Assembly: GCA_017420825.1 (NCBI GenBank)
Contig: JAFQNU010000095.1
Span: forward strand, 1 to 8,765
DNA length: 8,765 nt
Source of the DNA: Clostridia bacterium
GTDB taxonomy: Bacteria; Bacillota; Clostridia; UBA1381
Direction: 5' to 3'
In this document: piece after piece, positions 1 to 5,784 of the stretch
Numbering within the stretch: position 1 is the first letter of the stretch
Layout of the letters: the number at the start of each line of letters is the position of its first letter
Notes under the pieces: generated by a model
What the model saw: only the letters and a program-made list of their open reading frames with translations
The model's database searches: none
Told to the model about the DNA's origin: nothing
Program-made: the position numbers and the translations under genes

Positions 1-1
1 A

Positions 2-385
2 TTATTCGGTCAGGGATTGGGACAGAGTATTCAAAAAACGTCTTTTTTGCCCGAACCATATAACGATTTTATATTTGCGGTAATTTGTGAGGAGCTTGGT
101 CTTCTTGGTGCGATACTTGTCATAGCATTGTTTGTTGCACTGATTTTAAGGGGTATAATGATTGCAATTAATGCACCCGATACCTTCTCAAGCCTTACAG
201 TGTTTGGAATAATGTCACATATAGCAATTCAGACCTTGTTTAATATCTGTGTTGTTGCGTGTATAATACCTAATACCGGTATAACATTACCGTTTTTCAG
301 TTATGGAGGCACAGCGCTTATTGTACTTATGGCAGAAATGGGAATTGTGTTAAATATATCAAGATATAGCAGAAAGAGATTATAG
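2..385 (+). CDS. ftsW: FtsW/SpoVE-family lipid-II polymerase (SEDS), C-terminal part, truncated by window edge
   Basis: The reading frame is open from the first bases and ends at TAG 383-385, leaving 127 residues of the C-terminal third. A TTG at position 17 is in frame, but the sequence before it (LFGQG) belongs to the conserved SEDS motif, so 17 is not the start. Visible hallmarks are the G-x-G-L-G-x-S-x-Q-K stretch at the left edge, LPEPYNDFIFAVICEELG just after it, and TGITLPFFSYGG near the end. Between them are hydrophobic membrane spans, and a basic tail (SRYSRKRL) follows. SEDS proteins are multi-pass membrane glycosyltransferases that polymerise lipid II with a partner class B penicillin-binding protein. 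The gene ends 15 bp before murG, the usual dcw-cluster order, which favours FtsW or its sporulation paralogue SpoVE over RodA. I cannot tell FtsW from SpoVE with the N-terminus missing. Confidence 0.92.
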   Translation, partial: LFGQGLGQSIQKTSFLPEPYNDFIFAVICEELGLLGAILVIALFVALILRGIMIAINAPDTFSSLTVFGIMSHIAIQTLFNICVVACIIPNTGITLPFFSYGGTALIVLMAEMGIVLNISRYSRKRL

Positions 386-393
386 AAAGGAAG
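386..393 (+). promoter_or_regulatory. murG ribosome binding site
   Basis: AAAGGAAG begins immediately after the ftsW stop codon and lies 7 nt before the murG ATG. With no promoter in the 15-bp gap, murG is most likely translated from the same transcript as ftsW. Confidence 0.7.
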
Positions 394-400
394 CTGAAAA

Positions 401-1501
401 ATGAGAGTTATTTTTGCCGGAGGCGGTACAGGAGGACATATAAATCCTGCCTTATCAGTTGCAAATTATATGAAAAGTCAGGACTCTGAATTTGAAGCTT
501 TATTTATAGGGACACAGAGGGGTCTTGAGAAAAAGCTTGTTCCGCAGGCGGGATATAATATTGAATACATAGACATTGTAGGTTTTGACAGGAGAAATTT
601 ATTAAAAAATGTATCTGTATTAAAAAAGCTTTCACAATCAAGGAAAAGATGCAGAGAAATTATAAAGCGATTTAATCCTGATGCAGTTGTGTGTACAGGC
701 GGATATGTGAGCGGACCTGTTGCAATGGCGGCACATAAATTAAAAATACCGTCTATTATTCATGAACAGAATGTCTATCCCGGTCTTACGGTAAAGGGGT
801 CTGTTAATTATGTTGATTATGTAGCGGTCAGCTTTGAGGAGACAATTAACTTTATAAAGAAAAAGGGAAAATGTGTTGTTACGGGAAATCCTGTCAGACA
901 GGAAATTATTAATTCCGATTACAAAAAAGCAAGAGAAGAGCTTGGAGTAGGGGATAAGCCACTGGTGCTTATTTTTGGAGGAAGTCTCGGTGCGGCAAAG
1001 ATTAATGAAAATGTCACCGAAATTCTTAAAAAACTTTCGGATGATAACAAGGTTTCTGTAATTTTTGGTACAGGTGAGAGGAATTTTGAAGAAATATCTA
1101 AAAAAATTAGCGGAGTTTCTTTGAGAGAGGATATAAAGGTGCTGCCTTATATAAATAATATGCACCTTGCAATGGCGGCGGCAGATTTGGTAGTGTCGAG
1201 GTCAGGGGCAATAACGCTTAGTGAAATTGCTGTATTGTCAAAGCCGTCAGTATTAATTCCGTCACCTAATGTTGTAAGAAATCATCAGGAGCAGAATGCA
1301 AGAGAGTTTGAAAATCACGGCGCGGCAGTGGTGATATGTGAAAATGAGCTTACACCTGATGTACTATATTCAAAAATAAATGAATTGGTATCAAAACCTG
1401 ATAAGCTACTGGATATGGGAAAAAAGGCAAAAAAACTCTCAAATCCTGATGCACTTGGTGATATTTATAAGACAATATTAAGAGCAATAGAAAAAAATTA
1501 A
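401..1501 (+). CDS. murG: UDP-GlcNAc:undecaprenyl-PP-MurNAc-pentapeptide GlcNAc transferase (MurG)
   Basis: MurG makes lipid II from lipid I and UDP-GlcNAc at the inner face of the cytoplasmic membrane. The 366-residue length is normal for this GT-B glycosyltransferase (family GT28). The N-terminal Rossmann domain shows the glycine-rich GGGTGGHINPAL loop at residues 7-18, TGGYVSGP at 99-106, HEQN at 121-124 and TGNPVR at 161-166. The C-terminal domain has the nucleotide-binding GGSLGA loop at 193-198, SRSGAITLSE at 266-275 with the glutamate expected to contact the UDP ribose, and NHQEQNA at 294-300. Two loop positions differ from the commonest forms (GGSQGA and SRAGA); both changes look compatible with function. 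The gene directly follows ftsW/spoVE, so the two consecutive steps of lipid II synthesis and use are coupled. No terminator is visible after the stop, so some read-through into rpmE is possible. Confidence 0.97.
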   Translation: MRVIFAGGGTGGHINPALSVANYMKSQDSEFEALFIGTQRGLEKKLVPQAGYNIEYIDIVGFDRRNLLKNVSVLKKLSQSRKRCREIIKRFNPDAVVCTGGYVSGPVAMAAHKLKIPSIIHEQNVYPGLTVKGSVNYVDYVAVSFEETINFIKKKGKCVVTGNPVRQEIINSDYKKAREELGVGDKPLVLIFGGSLGAAKINENVTEILKKLSDDNKVSVIFGTGERNFEEISKKISGVSLREDIKVLPYINNMHLAMAAADLVVSRSGAITLSEIAVLSKPSVLIPSPNVVRNHQEQNAREFENHGAAVVICENELTPDVLYSKINELVSKPDKLLDMGKKAKKLSNPDALGDIYKTILRAIEKN

Positions 1502-1520
1502 AAGAATTGTAAAAAAATAC

Positions 1521-1549
1521 TTGAAATATTTCAAAAAGTGTGATATACT
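1521..1549 (+). promoter_or_regulatory. Sigma-A promoter for rpmE (extended -10)
   Basis: TTGAAA at 1521-1526 and TATACT at 1544-1549 are separated by exactly 17 bp. A TG at 1541-1542 makes an extended -10 element. The predicted transcription start is about 1555-1557, giving a leader of roughly 45 nt before rpmE. The -35 box is the left half of a perfect 14-bp palindrome (1521-1534), which could be an operator. Confidence 0.8.
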
Positions 1550-1556
1550 ATCAAAT

Positions 1557-1594
1557 GGCTTTATGTGAGCTAAGAAAAATCTTATAAGGAGGGG
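1557..1594 (+). promoter_or_regulatory. Candidate structured leader of rpmE that can cover its Shine-Dalgarno
   Basis: Two alternative folds can be drawn by hand. In the closed fold, 1559-1565 (CTTTATG) pairs with 1583-1589 (TATAAGG), burying the first half of the ribosome binding site AAGGAGGGG (1586-1594). A 3-bp AGA/TCT stem with an AAAA loop sits inside. In the open fold, 1557-1560 pairs with 1568-1571 and 1571-1575 (TAAGA) pairs with 1580-1584 (TCTTA), which leaves the site free. Exclusive folds over a ribosome binding site are typical of autoregulated ribosomal protein mRNAs. The stems are short and AT-rich, so this stays a candidate. Confidence 0.35.
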
Positions 1595-1600
1595 AATACC

Positions 1601-1804
1601 ATGAGAGAAGGAATTCATCCTGATTATAAGCAAACAACAATCAGATGTGCTTGCGGTGAAGTTATTGAAACAGGTTCAACAAAGGAAAATATCCAGATAG
1701 AAATCTGCTCAAAATGTCACCCGTTCTACACAGGTAAGCAGAAGCTTGTAGACACCGGCGGTAGAGTTGAGAAGTTCAATAAGCGTTTCAACAGAAACAA
1801 ATAA
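1601..1804 (+). CDS. rpmE: 50S ribosomal protein bL31, zinc-binding form
   Basis: This is a 67-residue large-subunit protein that contributes to bridge contacts between the ribosomal subunits. The start MREGIHPDY is typical of bL31, and YTGKQKLVDTGGRVEKFNKRF at 43-63 is the conserved C-terminal core. Cysteines at 16, 18, 36 and 39 form the CxC...CxxC zinc site, so this is the zinc-containing form and not the cysteine-free paralogue that Zur induces under zinc starvation in several bacteria. The ATG is preceded by AAGGAGGGG (1586-1594) at ideal spacing. It has its own promoter at 1521-1549. The next gene, rpsO, starts 126 bp downstream with no intrinsic terminator between, so co-transcription is likely. 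Confidence 0.97.
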   Translation: MREGIHPDYKQTTIRCACGEVIETGSTKENIQIEICSKCHPFYTGKQKLVDTGGRVEKFNKRFNRNK

Positions 1805-1856
1805 TCGTTGCTTGCTTAGAAGGTACGCAGAGTACAAAATGAAAATTCAGTTTAAA

Positions 1857-1902
1857 CCTATGACTTGGTTAACCGAATCACCAACGGTTTCTCGGCATAT
1901 GG
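1857..1902 (+). promoter_or_regulatory. Candidate S15 autoregulatory leader with H-type pseudoknot
   Basis: Hand folding of the untranslated stretch before rpsO gives a nested arrangement. TTGGT (1865-1869) pairs with ACCAA (1880-1884), and AACCG (1871-1875) pairs with CGGTT (1885-1889). The strands interleave, and the two 3' strands abut so that the stems can stack. This is a classic H-type pseudoknot with a 1-nt first loop and a 4-nt loop (1876-1879). An outer stem, CCTATG (1857-1862) with CATA-T-GG (1896-1902, one bulged T), closes it about 15 nt before the Shine-Dalgarno. S15 is known to repress its own mRNA in several phyla through unrelated structures, one of them a pseudoknot in E. coli. 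A competing fold (CCGA 1873-1876 with TCGG 1892-1895) is possible. Confidence 0.45.
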
Positions 1903-1916
1903 GGATCATTTATTAT

Positions 1917-1924
1917 AGGAGGTG
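1917..1924 (+). promoter_or_regulatory. rpsO ribosome binding site, which decides the start
   Basis: AGGAGGTG is a near-perfect anti-16S match 6 nt before ATG 1931. An in-frame GTG at 1922 lies inside this site and cannot itself be the start, so the protein begins at 1931. Confidence 0.85.
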
Positions 1925-1930
1925 AAAAAG

Positions 1931-2197
1931 ATGACAAAAGAACGTAAGCAGGAAATTATCGCAACTTACGCTACTCATGAGGGAGACACAGGTTCTCCGG
2001 AGGTTCAGATTGCTCTTTTAACAGAGAGAATTAATCATCTTAACAATGAGCACTTGAACGAGCACAAGAAGGACCACCACTCAAGAAGAGGTCTTTTAAT
2101 GATGGTTGGTAAGAGAAGAAACTTACTTAGCTATTTGAAGTCACAGGATATTGAGAGATATCGTGCTTTAGTAGAAAAGCTTGGATTGAGAAAGTAA
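1931..2197 (+). CDS. rpsO: 30S ribosomal protein uS15
   Basis: uS15 is a primary binding protein of the 16S rRNA central domain; it binds a three-way junction and helps dock the platform of the small subunit. From ATG 1931 the product has 88 residues, matching the family length of 88-89. Family hallmarks are the start MTKERKQEII, the GDTGSPEVQIALLTERI segment at about 18-34, HKKDHHSRRGLLMMVGKRRNLLSYL in the rRNA-binding helical part, and the end RYRALVEKLGLRK. The gene sits between rpmE and pnp. The rpsO-pnp order is widespread in bacteria and is commonly one transcript. The long untranslated region before it holds a candidate autoregulatory pseudoknot. Confidence 0.98.
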   Translation: MTKERKQEIIATYATHEGDTGSPEVQIALLTERINHLNNEHLNEHKKDHHSRRGLLMMVGKRRNLLSYLKSQDIERYRALVEKLGLRK

Positions 2198-2206
2198 TTT
2201 GCAAAG

Positions 2207-2254
2207 ATATGAGCAAGCGGATTTCCTTGTGTTGTTCGCTTGCTTTGTGCATAT
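2207..2254 (+). promoter_or_regulatory. rpsO-pnp intergenic hairpin 1 (attenuator or processing site)
   Basis: AGCAAGCG (2212-2219) pairs perfectly with CGCTTGCT (2237-2244) around a 17-nt loop. An outer 5-bp stem, ATATG (2207-2211) with CATAT (2250-2254), can add to it across a 5-nt bulge. Only three T residues follow the inner stem, so it is a poor Rho-independent terminator. It may give partial termination after rpsO, or be a 3'-end stabiliser or cleavage site that separates the rpsO and pnp messages. Confidence 0.5.
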
Positions 2255-2280
2255 TCGGGGATGGATAATTATTTAGCAAC

Positions 2281-2316
2281 TAATCAGAGTGTCCGAAACT
2301 TTGGGCATTGTGATTA
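2281..2316 (+). promoter_or_regulatory. pnp leader hairpin 2, long imperfect stem
   Basis: Bases 2281-2296 pair with 2301-2316 around an AACT loop (2297-2300). This gives fifteen pairs, three of them G-T wobbles, with a single G-G mismatch (2287/2310). No T-run follows, so it is not a terminator. In enterobacteria a double-stranded pnp leader is cut by RNase III and then used by PNPase to repress its own synthesis; whether the same happens here is inference from position and shape only. Confidence 0.45.
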
Positions 2317-2414
2317 TTGTTAAATAGTATCGTTCCCGAACGGAGAGGGGAATAAGAATGAATAAGTTTTTTTCGGCTTTAGCCGGATTTCGCAAAAGAA
2401 AGGAAAGTGATAAA

Positions 2415-4508
2415 ATGTTTAAGACTTTTGAAACTACTTTAGCAGGCAGACCGCTTGTTATTGAAACAGGTAAAATGGCAATGCTCACAAACGGACATTG
2501 CTTGGTTCGATATGGAGATACAGTTGTTATGGTAAACGTAACAGCATCAAGAACACCAAGAGAGGGTGTAGATTTCTTCCCTTTGAGTGTTGACTATGAG
2601 GAAAAACTATACGCAGTAGGTAAAATCCCGGGCGGGTATATCAAAAGAGAGGGTAAGCCGTCAGAGAAGGCAATTTTAACAAGCCGTGTTATAGATAGAC
2701 CCATAAGACCGCTTTTCCCTGCTGATTTAAGAAATGACGTATCAGTTGTTGCAACTGTTTTGTCAGTTGAGCAGGACAACCCACCTGAAGTTGCGGCAAT
2801 GATTGGAACATCTATTGCTTTGTCAATTTCAGACATTCCATGGAATGGACCGATAGGCGGCGTATGGCTCGGTCTTGTTGACGGTGAGTATGTTATAAAC
2901 CCGACAGTAAGCGAAAGAGAAAAATCACAAATGCATGTAACTGTTGCAGGAACAAGAGAAAAGGTTGTTATGATTGAAGCAGGCGCATGTGAGATTGAAG
3001 AAAATGTAATGCTTGAGGGTATTAAGTTTGCTCACAAGAAAATTATCGAGCTTTGTGATTTTATTGATTCAATTAAAAAGGAAATTGGTAAAGAGAAGTT
3101 TGAATATGAGGCTCATTCTGTAAACATGGATATATGGAATGCAGTTAAGGAAATGTCATACGACAAGATTGCCCACGCTCTTGATACAGACGATAAGAAT
3201 ATCCGTGACGAGAGAATGGGAGTTGTAGAGGACGAAATTTTAGAGAAGCTTTCAGAGCAGTTTCCTGATATTTCAGAACAGCTTGGAGAAATTCTTTATA
3301 AGATGCAAAAGGAAATAGTAAGAGCATGGCTCGTTCAGGGCAGACGTGTTGACGGCAGAGGTCTTGATGAAATAAGACCGCTTGCTGCAGAGGTTGACCT
3401 GTTGCCGAGAACTCATGGTTCGGGAATGTTCACAAGAGGACAGACTCAGGTATTGACAGTCGCAACACTTGCACCGTTAGCTGAAATGCAGAAGCTTGAC
3501 GGTATTGATGAGGACGATACAAAGAGATATATGCATCACTATAATTTCCCGTCATACTCAGTTGGTGAGACAAAGCCATCGAGAGGACCTGGCAGAAGAG
3601 AAATCGGACATGGCGCATTAGCTGAACGTTCATTGGTACCTGTTCTTCCTTCAGAAGAGGAATTCCCATATGCAATCAGAACAGTATCTGAAGTATTAAG
3701 CTCAAACGGCTCAACCTCACAGGGCAGTGTGTGTGGTTCAACACTTGCACTTATGGCTGCAGGTGTTCCTATTAAGGCTCCTGTTGCAGGTATCTCATGC
3801 GGTTTAATTTCAACAGATGACGGATTTACAACAATGGTTGATATTCAGGGTCTTGAAGATTTTTACGGAGAAATGGACTTCAAGGTTGCAGGAACTAAGA
3901 AGGGTATCACATCAATTCAGGTTGATATCAAAAATGACGGCTTGACCTATGAGGTTATTGCCGAAGCATTTGAAAAGACAAGAAAAGCAAGATGCTATAT
4001 AATTGATGAAATATTATTAAAGGCTATCCCAGAGGTTCGTGGACAGTTGTCACCATATGCACCGAAGGTAAGCACAATGCACATTGACCCTGATAAGATA
4101 AGAGAAGTTATCGGACAGGGCGGAAAGGTTATTCAGAAGATTGTTGCTGATACCGGTGCTAAGATTGACATTGAGGATGATGGAACAATTCACATTTTTG
4201 CTGTTGACCAGAAGTCAGGTGATGCCGCAAGAGAAGCTATTGAAATGATAGTTAAGGAGCCTGAGGTTGGAGAAATTTATAATGGACTTGTAAAGACAAT
4301 ACAGCCATTTGGTGCCTTTGTTGAAATCCTTCCCGGTAAGGACGGATTGTGCCATATCTCGAAGCTTGATAATAAGAGAATTGAGAAGGTAGAGGATGTT
4401 GTAAATGTTGGAGACCACTTACTTGTTAAGGTAATGGAAATTGACGAAAAAACCGGCAAAATCAGCTTGTCTCATAAGGATGCAATGCCGAAAGAGGATA
4501 AAGAATAA
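2415..4508 (+). CDS. pnp: Polyribonucleotide nucleotidyltransferase (PNPase)
   Basis: PNPase degrades RNA 3' to 5' by phosphorolysis, releasing nucleoside diphosphates, and works as a trimer. From ATG 2415 it has 697 residues, the usual size. The domain order is complete: first RNase PH fold at about 8-145, helical middle domain at about 205-300, second catalytic RNase PH fold at about 305-545, KH domain at about 552-612 with VIGQGGKVIQKI at 565-576, and S1 domain at about 617-688 with the motif QPFGAFVEI. Asp482, Asp488 and Lys490 in LEDFYGEMDFK match the known active-site residues, and SSNGSTSQGSVCG (429-441) is the phosphate-binding region. The frame stays open upstream to ATG 2358, which has a better Shine-Dalgarno (GGAGAGGGG, 2342-2350) and would add 19 residues. 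I prefer 2415 because homologues usually begin close to the AGRPLVIETG motif and because AAAGGAAAG precedes it. Confidence 0.96.
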   Translation: MFKTFETTLAGRPLVIETGKMAMLTNGHCLVRYGDTVVMVNVTASRTPREGVDFFPLSVDYEEKLYAVGKIPGGYIKREGKPSEKAILTSRVIDRPIRPLFPADLRNDVSVVATVLSVEQDNPPEVAAMIGTSIALSISDIPWNGPIGGVWLGLVDGEYVINPTVSEREKSQMHVTVAGTREKVVMIEAGACEIEENVMLEGIKFAHKKIIELCDFIDSIKKEIGKEKFEYEAHSVNMDIWNAVKEMSYDKIAHALDTDDKNIRDERMGVVEDEILEKLSEQFPDISEQLGEILYKMQKEIVRAWLVQGRRVDGRGLDEIRPLAAEVDLLPRTHGSGMFTRGQTQVLTVATLAPLAEMQKLDGIDEDDTKRYMHHYNFPSYSVGETKPSRGPGRREIGHGALAERSLVPVLPSEEEFPYAIRTVSEVLSSNGSTSQGSVCGSTLALMAAGVPIKAPVAGISCGLISTDDGFTTMVDIQGLEDFYGEMDFKVAGTKKGITSIQVDIKNDGLTYEVIAEAFEKTRKARCYIIDEILLKAIPEVRGQLSPYAPKVSTMHIDPDKIREVIGQGGKVIQKIVADTGAKIDIEDDGTIHIFAVDQKSGDAAREAIEMIVKEPEVGEIYNGLVKTIQPFGAFVEILPGKDGLCHISKLDNKRIEKVEDVVNVGDHLLVKVMEIDEKTGKISLSHKDAMPKEDKE

Positions 4509-4514
4509 TAACGA

Positions 4515-4553
4515 TGCTGTGGTAAATGACATTATTTACCACAGCACTTTTTT
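4515..4553 (+). terminator. Rho-independent terminator of pnp, possibly bidirectional
   Basis: A perfect 13-bp stem (4515-4527 with 4534-4546) closes a 6-nt loop and is followed by C and six T residues (4548-4553). It starts 7 bp after the pnp stop. On the minus strand the same hairpin is followed by a T-rich but interrupted stretch, so it may also stop spoIIP transcription, which converges here. Confidence 0.93.
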
Positions 4554-4571
4554 ATGGAAATTAGCTATTAA

Positions 4572-5681
4572 TTATTTACCAAAAAGAGATGCAATTACAT
4601 CACCAATATATTTTGCTCCGTTTTTTGCCTCATTAAGTGTGTTCCCGTTTGAGCCTACCTCAATTATTATTGCACCTGTGGAAAGCTGCTGGTTAAATCT
4701 TTCCTCACGCACATTAATAGGCCGCATTAAATTGGGATAAAGCTCGTTAGCCTTGTTTTGGAGCTTGCAGGCTAACTTCATATTCTCCTGCCAATTATCG
4801 TGGGTAAGGCTGACATTAGTTCCTACAACAAACATACATTGTGCTGTTTTTTCGCCGTTTATCTCACATGAAACCTTGACCTTTGTGCCGTCAGAGCGTA
4901 CGATTCCGTCTCTGTGAAGGTCAAGCACCAGCTTTATTGAAGGATATTTTTCTAAATTAGAGAGGACTGTTGCTTTTGAACGGTTATAAGCACCGTTATA
5001 TGATGGATAATCATGAACGGTTGTATCATGTATTACAGATATTCCACGCTGTGTTAGCACATCAGCAAGAATATTGCCCACTGCTATCATATTTTTTGTC
5101 TCATCTGTACTTCTGTCAGAGCTTGTTGCGGTGTATTTTGCCTGTTCGTTATCGGTAAAGCTTTCTGTTGTGTGAGTATGAACTATAAGAACTTCGGGAG
5201 AATTACATTCAAGTGTGTACCCGAGGGACGAATTTATTAAATTATTTGTATCTATATTCAGATTAGTCGAATTGGAAAGTGATATTCCCTTTGCAATTGT
5301 AATATCCTCAACAGGAACAGGAGTGGGTGCAGGAGTCTGAACAGGTGCTTGCTCAGGGAGCGTCATATCCTTTTGGAGATAATCATAATTGCGTTTAACT
5401 GTATCTGTGTAGTTAGTGAGAAGTGTTTCAGGCTTGTCAAAATCAAAGCCGAGAAGAGCCTCGCTTATTTTACTCAAAAAATCCGAATTGTCTGTGTGAA
5501 GCTGAGAAGATAAAAGCAGGCTGTAAAAGTCGTCACCTGATGCATACTGTGTATTGGTATCATTTCTTTTAAATACCATGACTGTAATTACAATAGATAA
5601 AACAATAAGGCATACAAAAATAAGTATGCTTTTTTTTGTTATTATAATAGTGTTAAAGTGTTTGTTTCTATGTATTTTCAT
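4572..5681 (-). CDS. spoIIP: Stage II sporulation protein P, peptidoglycan amidase/endopeptidase
   Basis: SpoIIP is a membrane-anchored peptidoglycan hydrolase that works with SpoIID and SpoIIM to dissolve septal wall and drive engulfment of the forespore. The 369-residue protein has a basic N-terminus, one membrane anchor at about 18-37, a variable extracytoplasmic stretch, a proline-rich linker (108-124) and an amidase_3-like domain from about 163 to the end. Family signatures are VLIVHTHTTESF (164-175), LDLHRDGI (253-260), RFNQQLSTGAIIIEVGSNGN (328-347) and LNEAK. The two HxH histidines (168, 170), His256 and Glu341 are likely zinc or catalytic residues by family analogy. AAGGA (5691-5695, complement) lies 9 nt before the ATG. 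The gene is single, convergent with pnp and divergent from the gene at 5785. In Bacillus spoIIP is controlled by mother-cell sigma-E; I could not place a convincing sigma-E promoter in the AT-rich upstream gap. Confidence 0.95.
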   Translation of the reverse strand: MKIHRNKHFNTIIITKKSILIFVCLIVLSIVITVMVFKRNDTNTQYASGDDFYSLLLSSQLHTDNSDFLSKISEALLGFDFDKPETLLTNYTDTVKRNYDYLQKDMTLPEQAPVQTPAPTPVPVEDITIAKGISLSNSTNLNIDTNNLINSSLGYTLECNSPEVLIVHTHTTESFTDNEQAKYTATSSDRSTDETKNMIAVGNILADVLTQRGISVIHDTTVHDYPSYNGAYNRSKATVLSNLEKYPSIKLVLDLHRDGIVRSDGTKVKVSCEINGEKTAQCMFVVGTNVSLTHDNWQENMKLACKLQNKANELYPNLMRPINVREERFNQQLSTGAIIIEVGSNGNTLNEAKNGAKYIGDVIASLFGK

Positions 5682-5720
5682 TAGCTTTCGTCCTTAATTT
5701 TTTATTCTATTTTATTTTAA

Positions 5721-5750
5721 TTTATGGAGTATTATTCCAATTTTTATAAT
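5721..5750 (+). promoter_or_regulatory. Possible sigma-A promoter for the 5785 gene
   Basis: A perfect TATAAT at 5745-5750 (a second, overlapping one at 5750-5755) is preceded by a weak TTTATG at 5721-5726 with 18-bp spacing. The whole divergent gap 5682-5784 is very AT-rich, so chance matches to the -10 box are expected and only the combination with position gives modest support. A quasi-palindrome GGAGTATTATTCC lies at 5726-5738 inside the spacer. Confidence 0.4.
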
Positions 5751-5784
5751 ATAATGTATAGATAAAAAAATTCGGAGGGAGTAT

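Noticed and set aside
740..1165. 141-codon open frame on the minus strand
   Set aside because: It lies wholly inside murG, has no ribosome binding site and gives a low-complexity protein without any family features; a shadow of the coding strand.
1805..1856. Separate sigma-A promoter for rpsO
   Set aside because: TTGCTT-like boxes pair with poor -10 candidates at wrong or marginal spacing; read-through from rpmE is simpler.
1922..1930. GTG start for rpsO adding three residues
   Set aside because: The GTG is part of the Shine-Dalgarno AGGAGGTG; ATG 1931 gives the standard 88-residue uS15.
2207..2254. Intrinsic terminator after rpsO
   Set aside because: The stem is good, but only three T residues follow and the loop is large, so it is listed as a hairpin of uncertain role and not as a terminator.
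4441..4740. 99-codon plus-strand open frame running from the pnp end into spoIIP
   Set aside because: It spans the pnp terminator and is antisense to conserved SpoIIP sequence; no ribosome binding site is seen.
5696..5760. Sigma-E promoter for spoIIP on the minus strand
   Set aside because: A CATAAATT resembling the -10 box exists, but no acceptable -35 element lies at the right distance in this AT-rich DNA.
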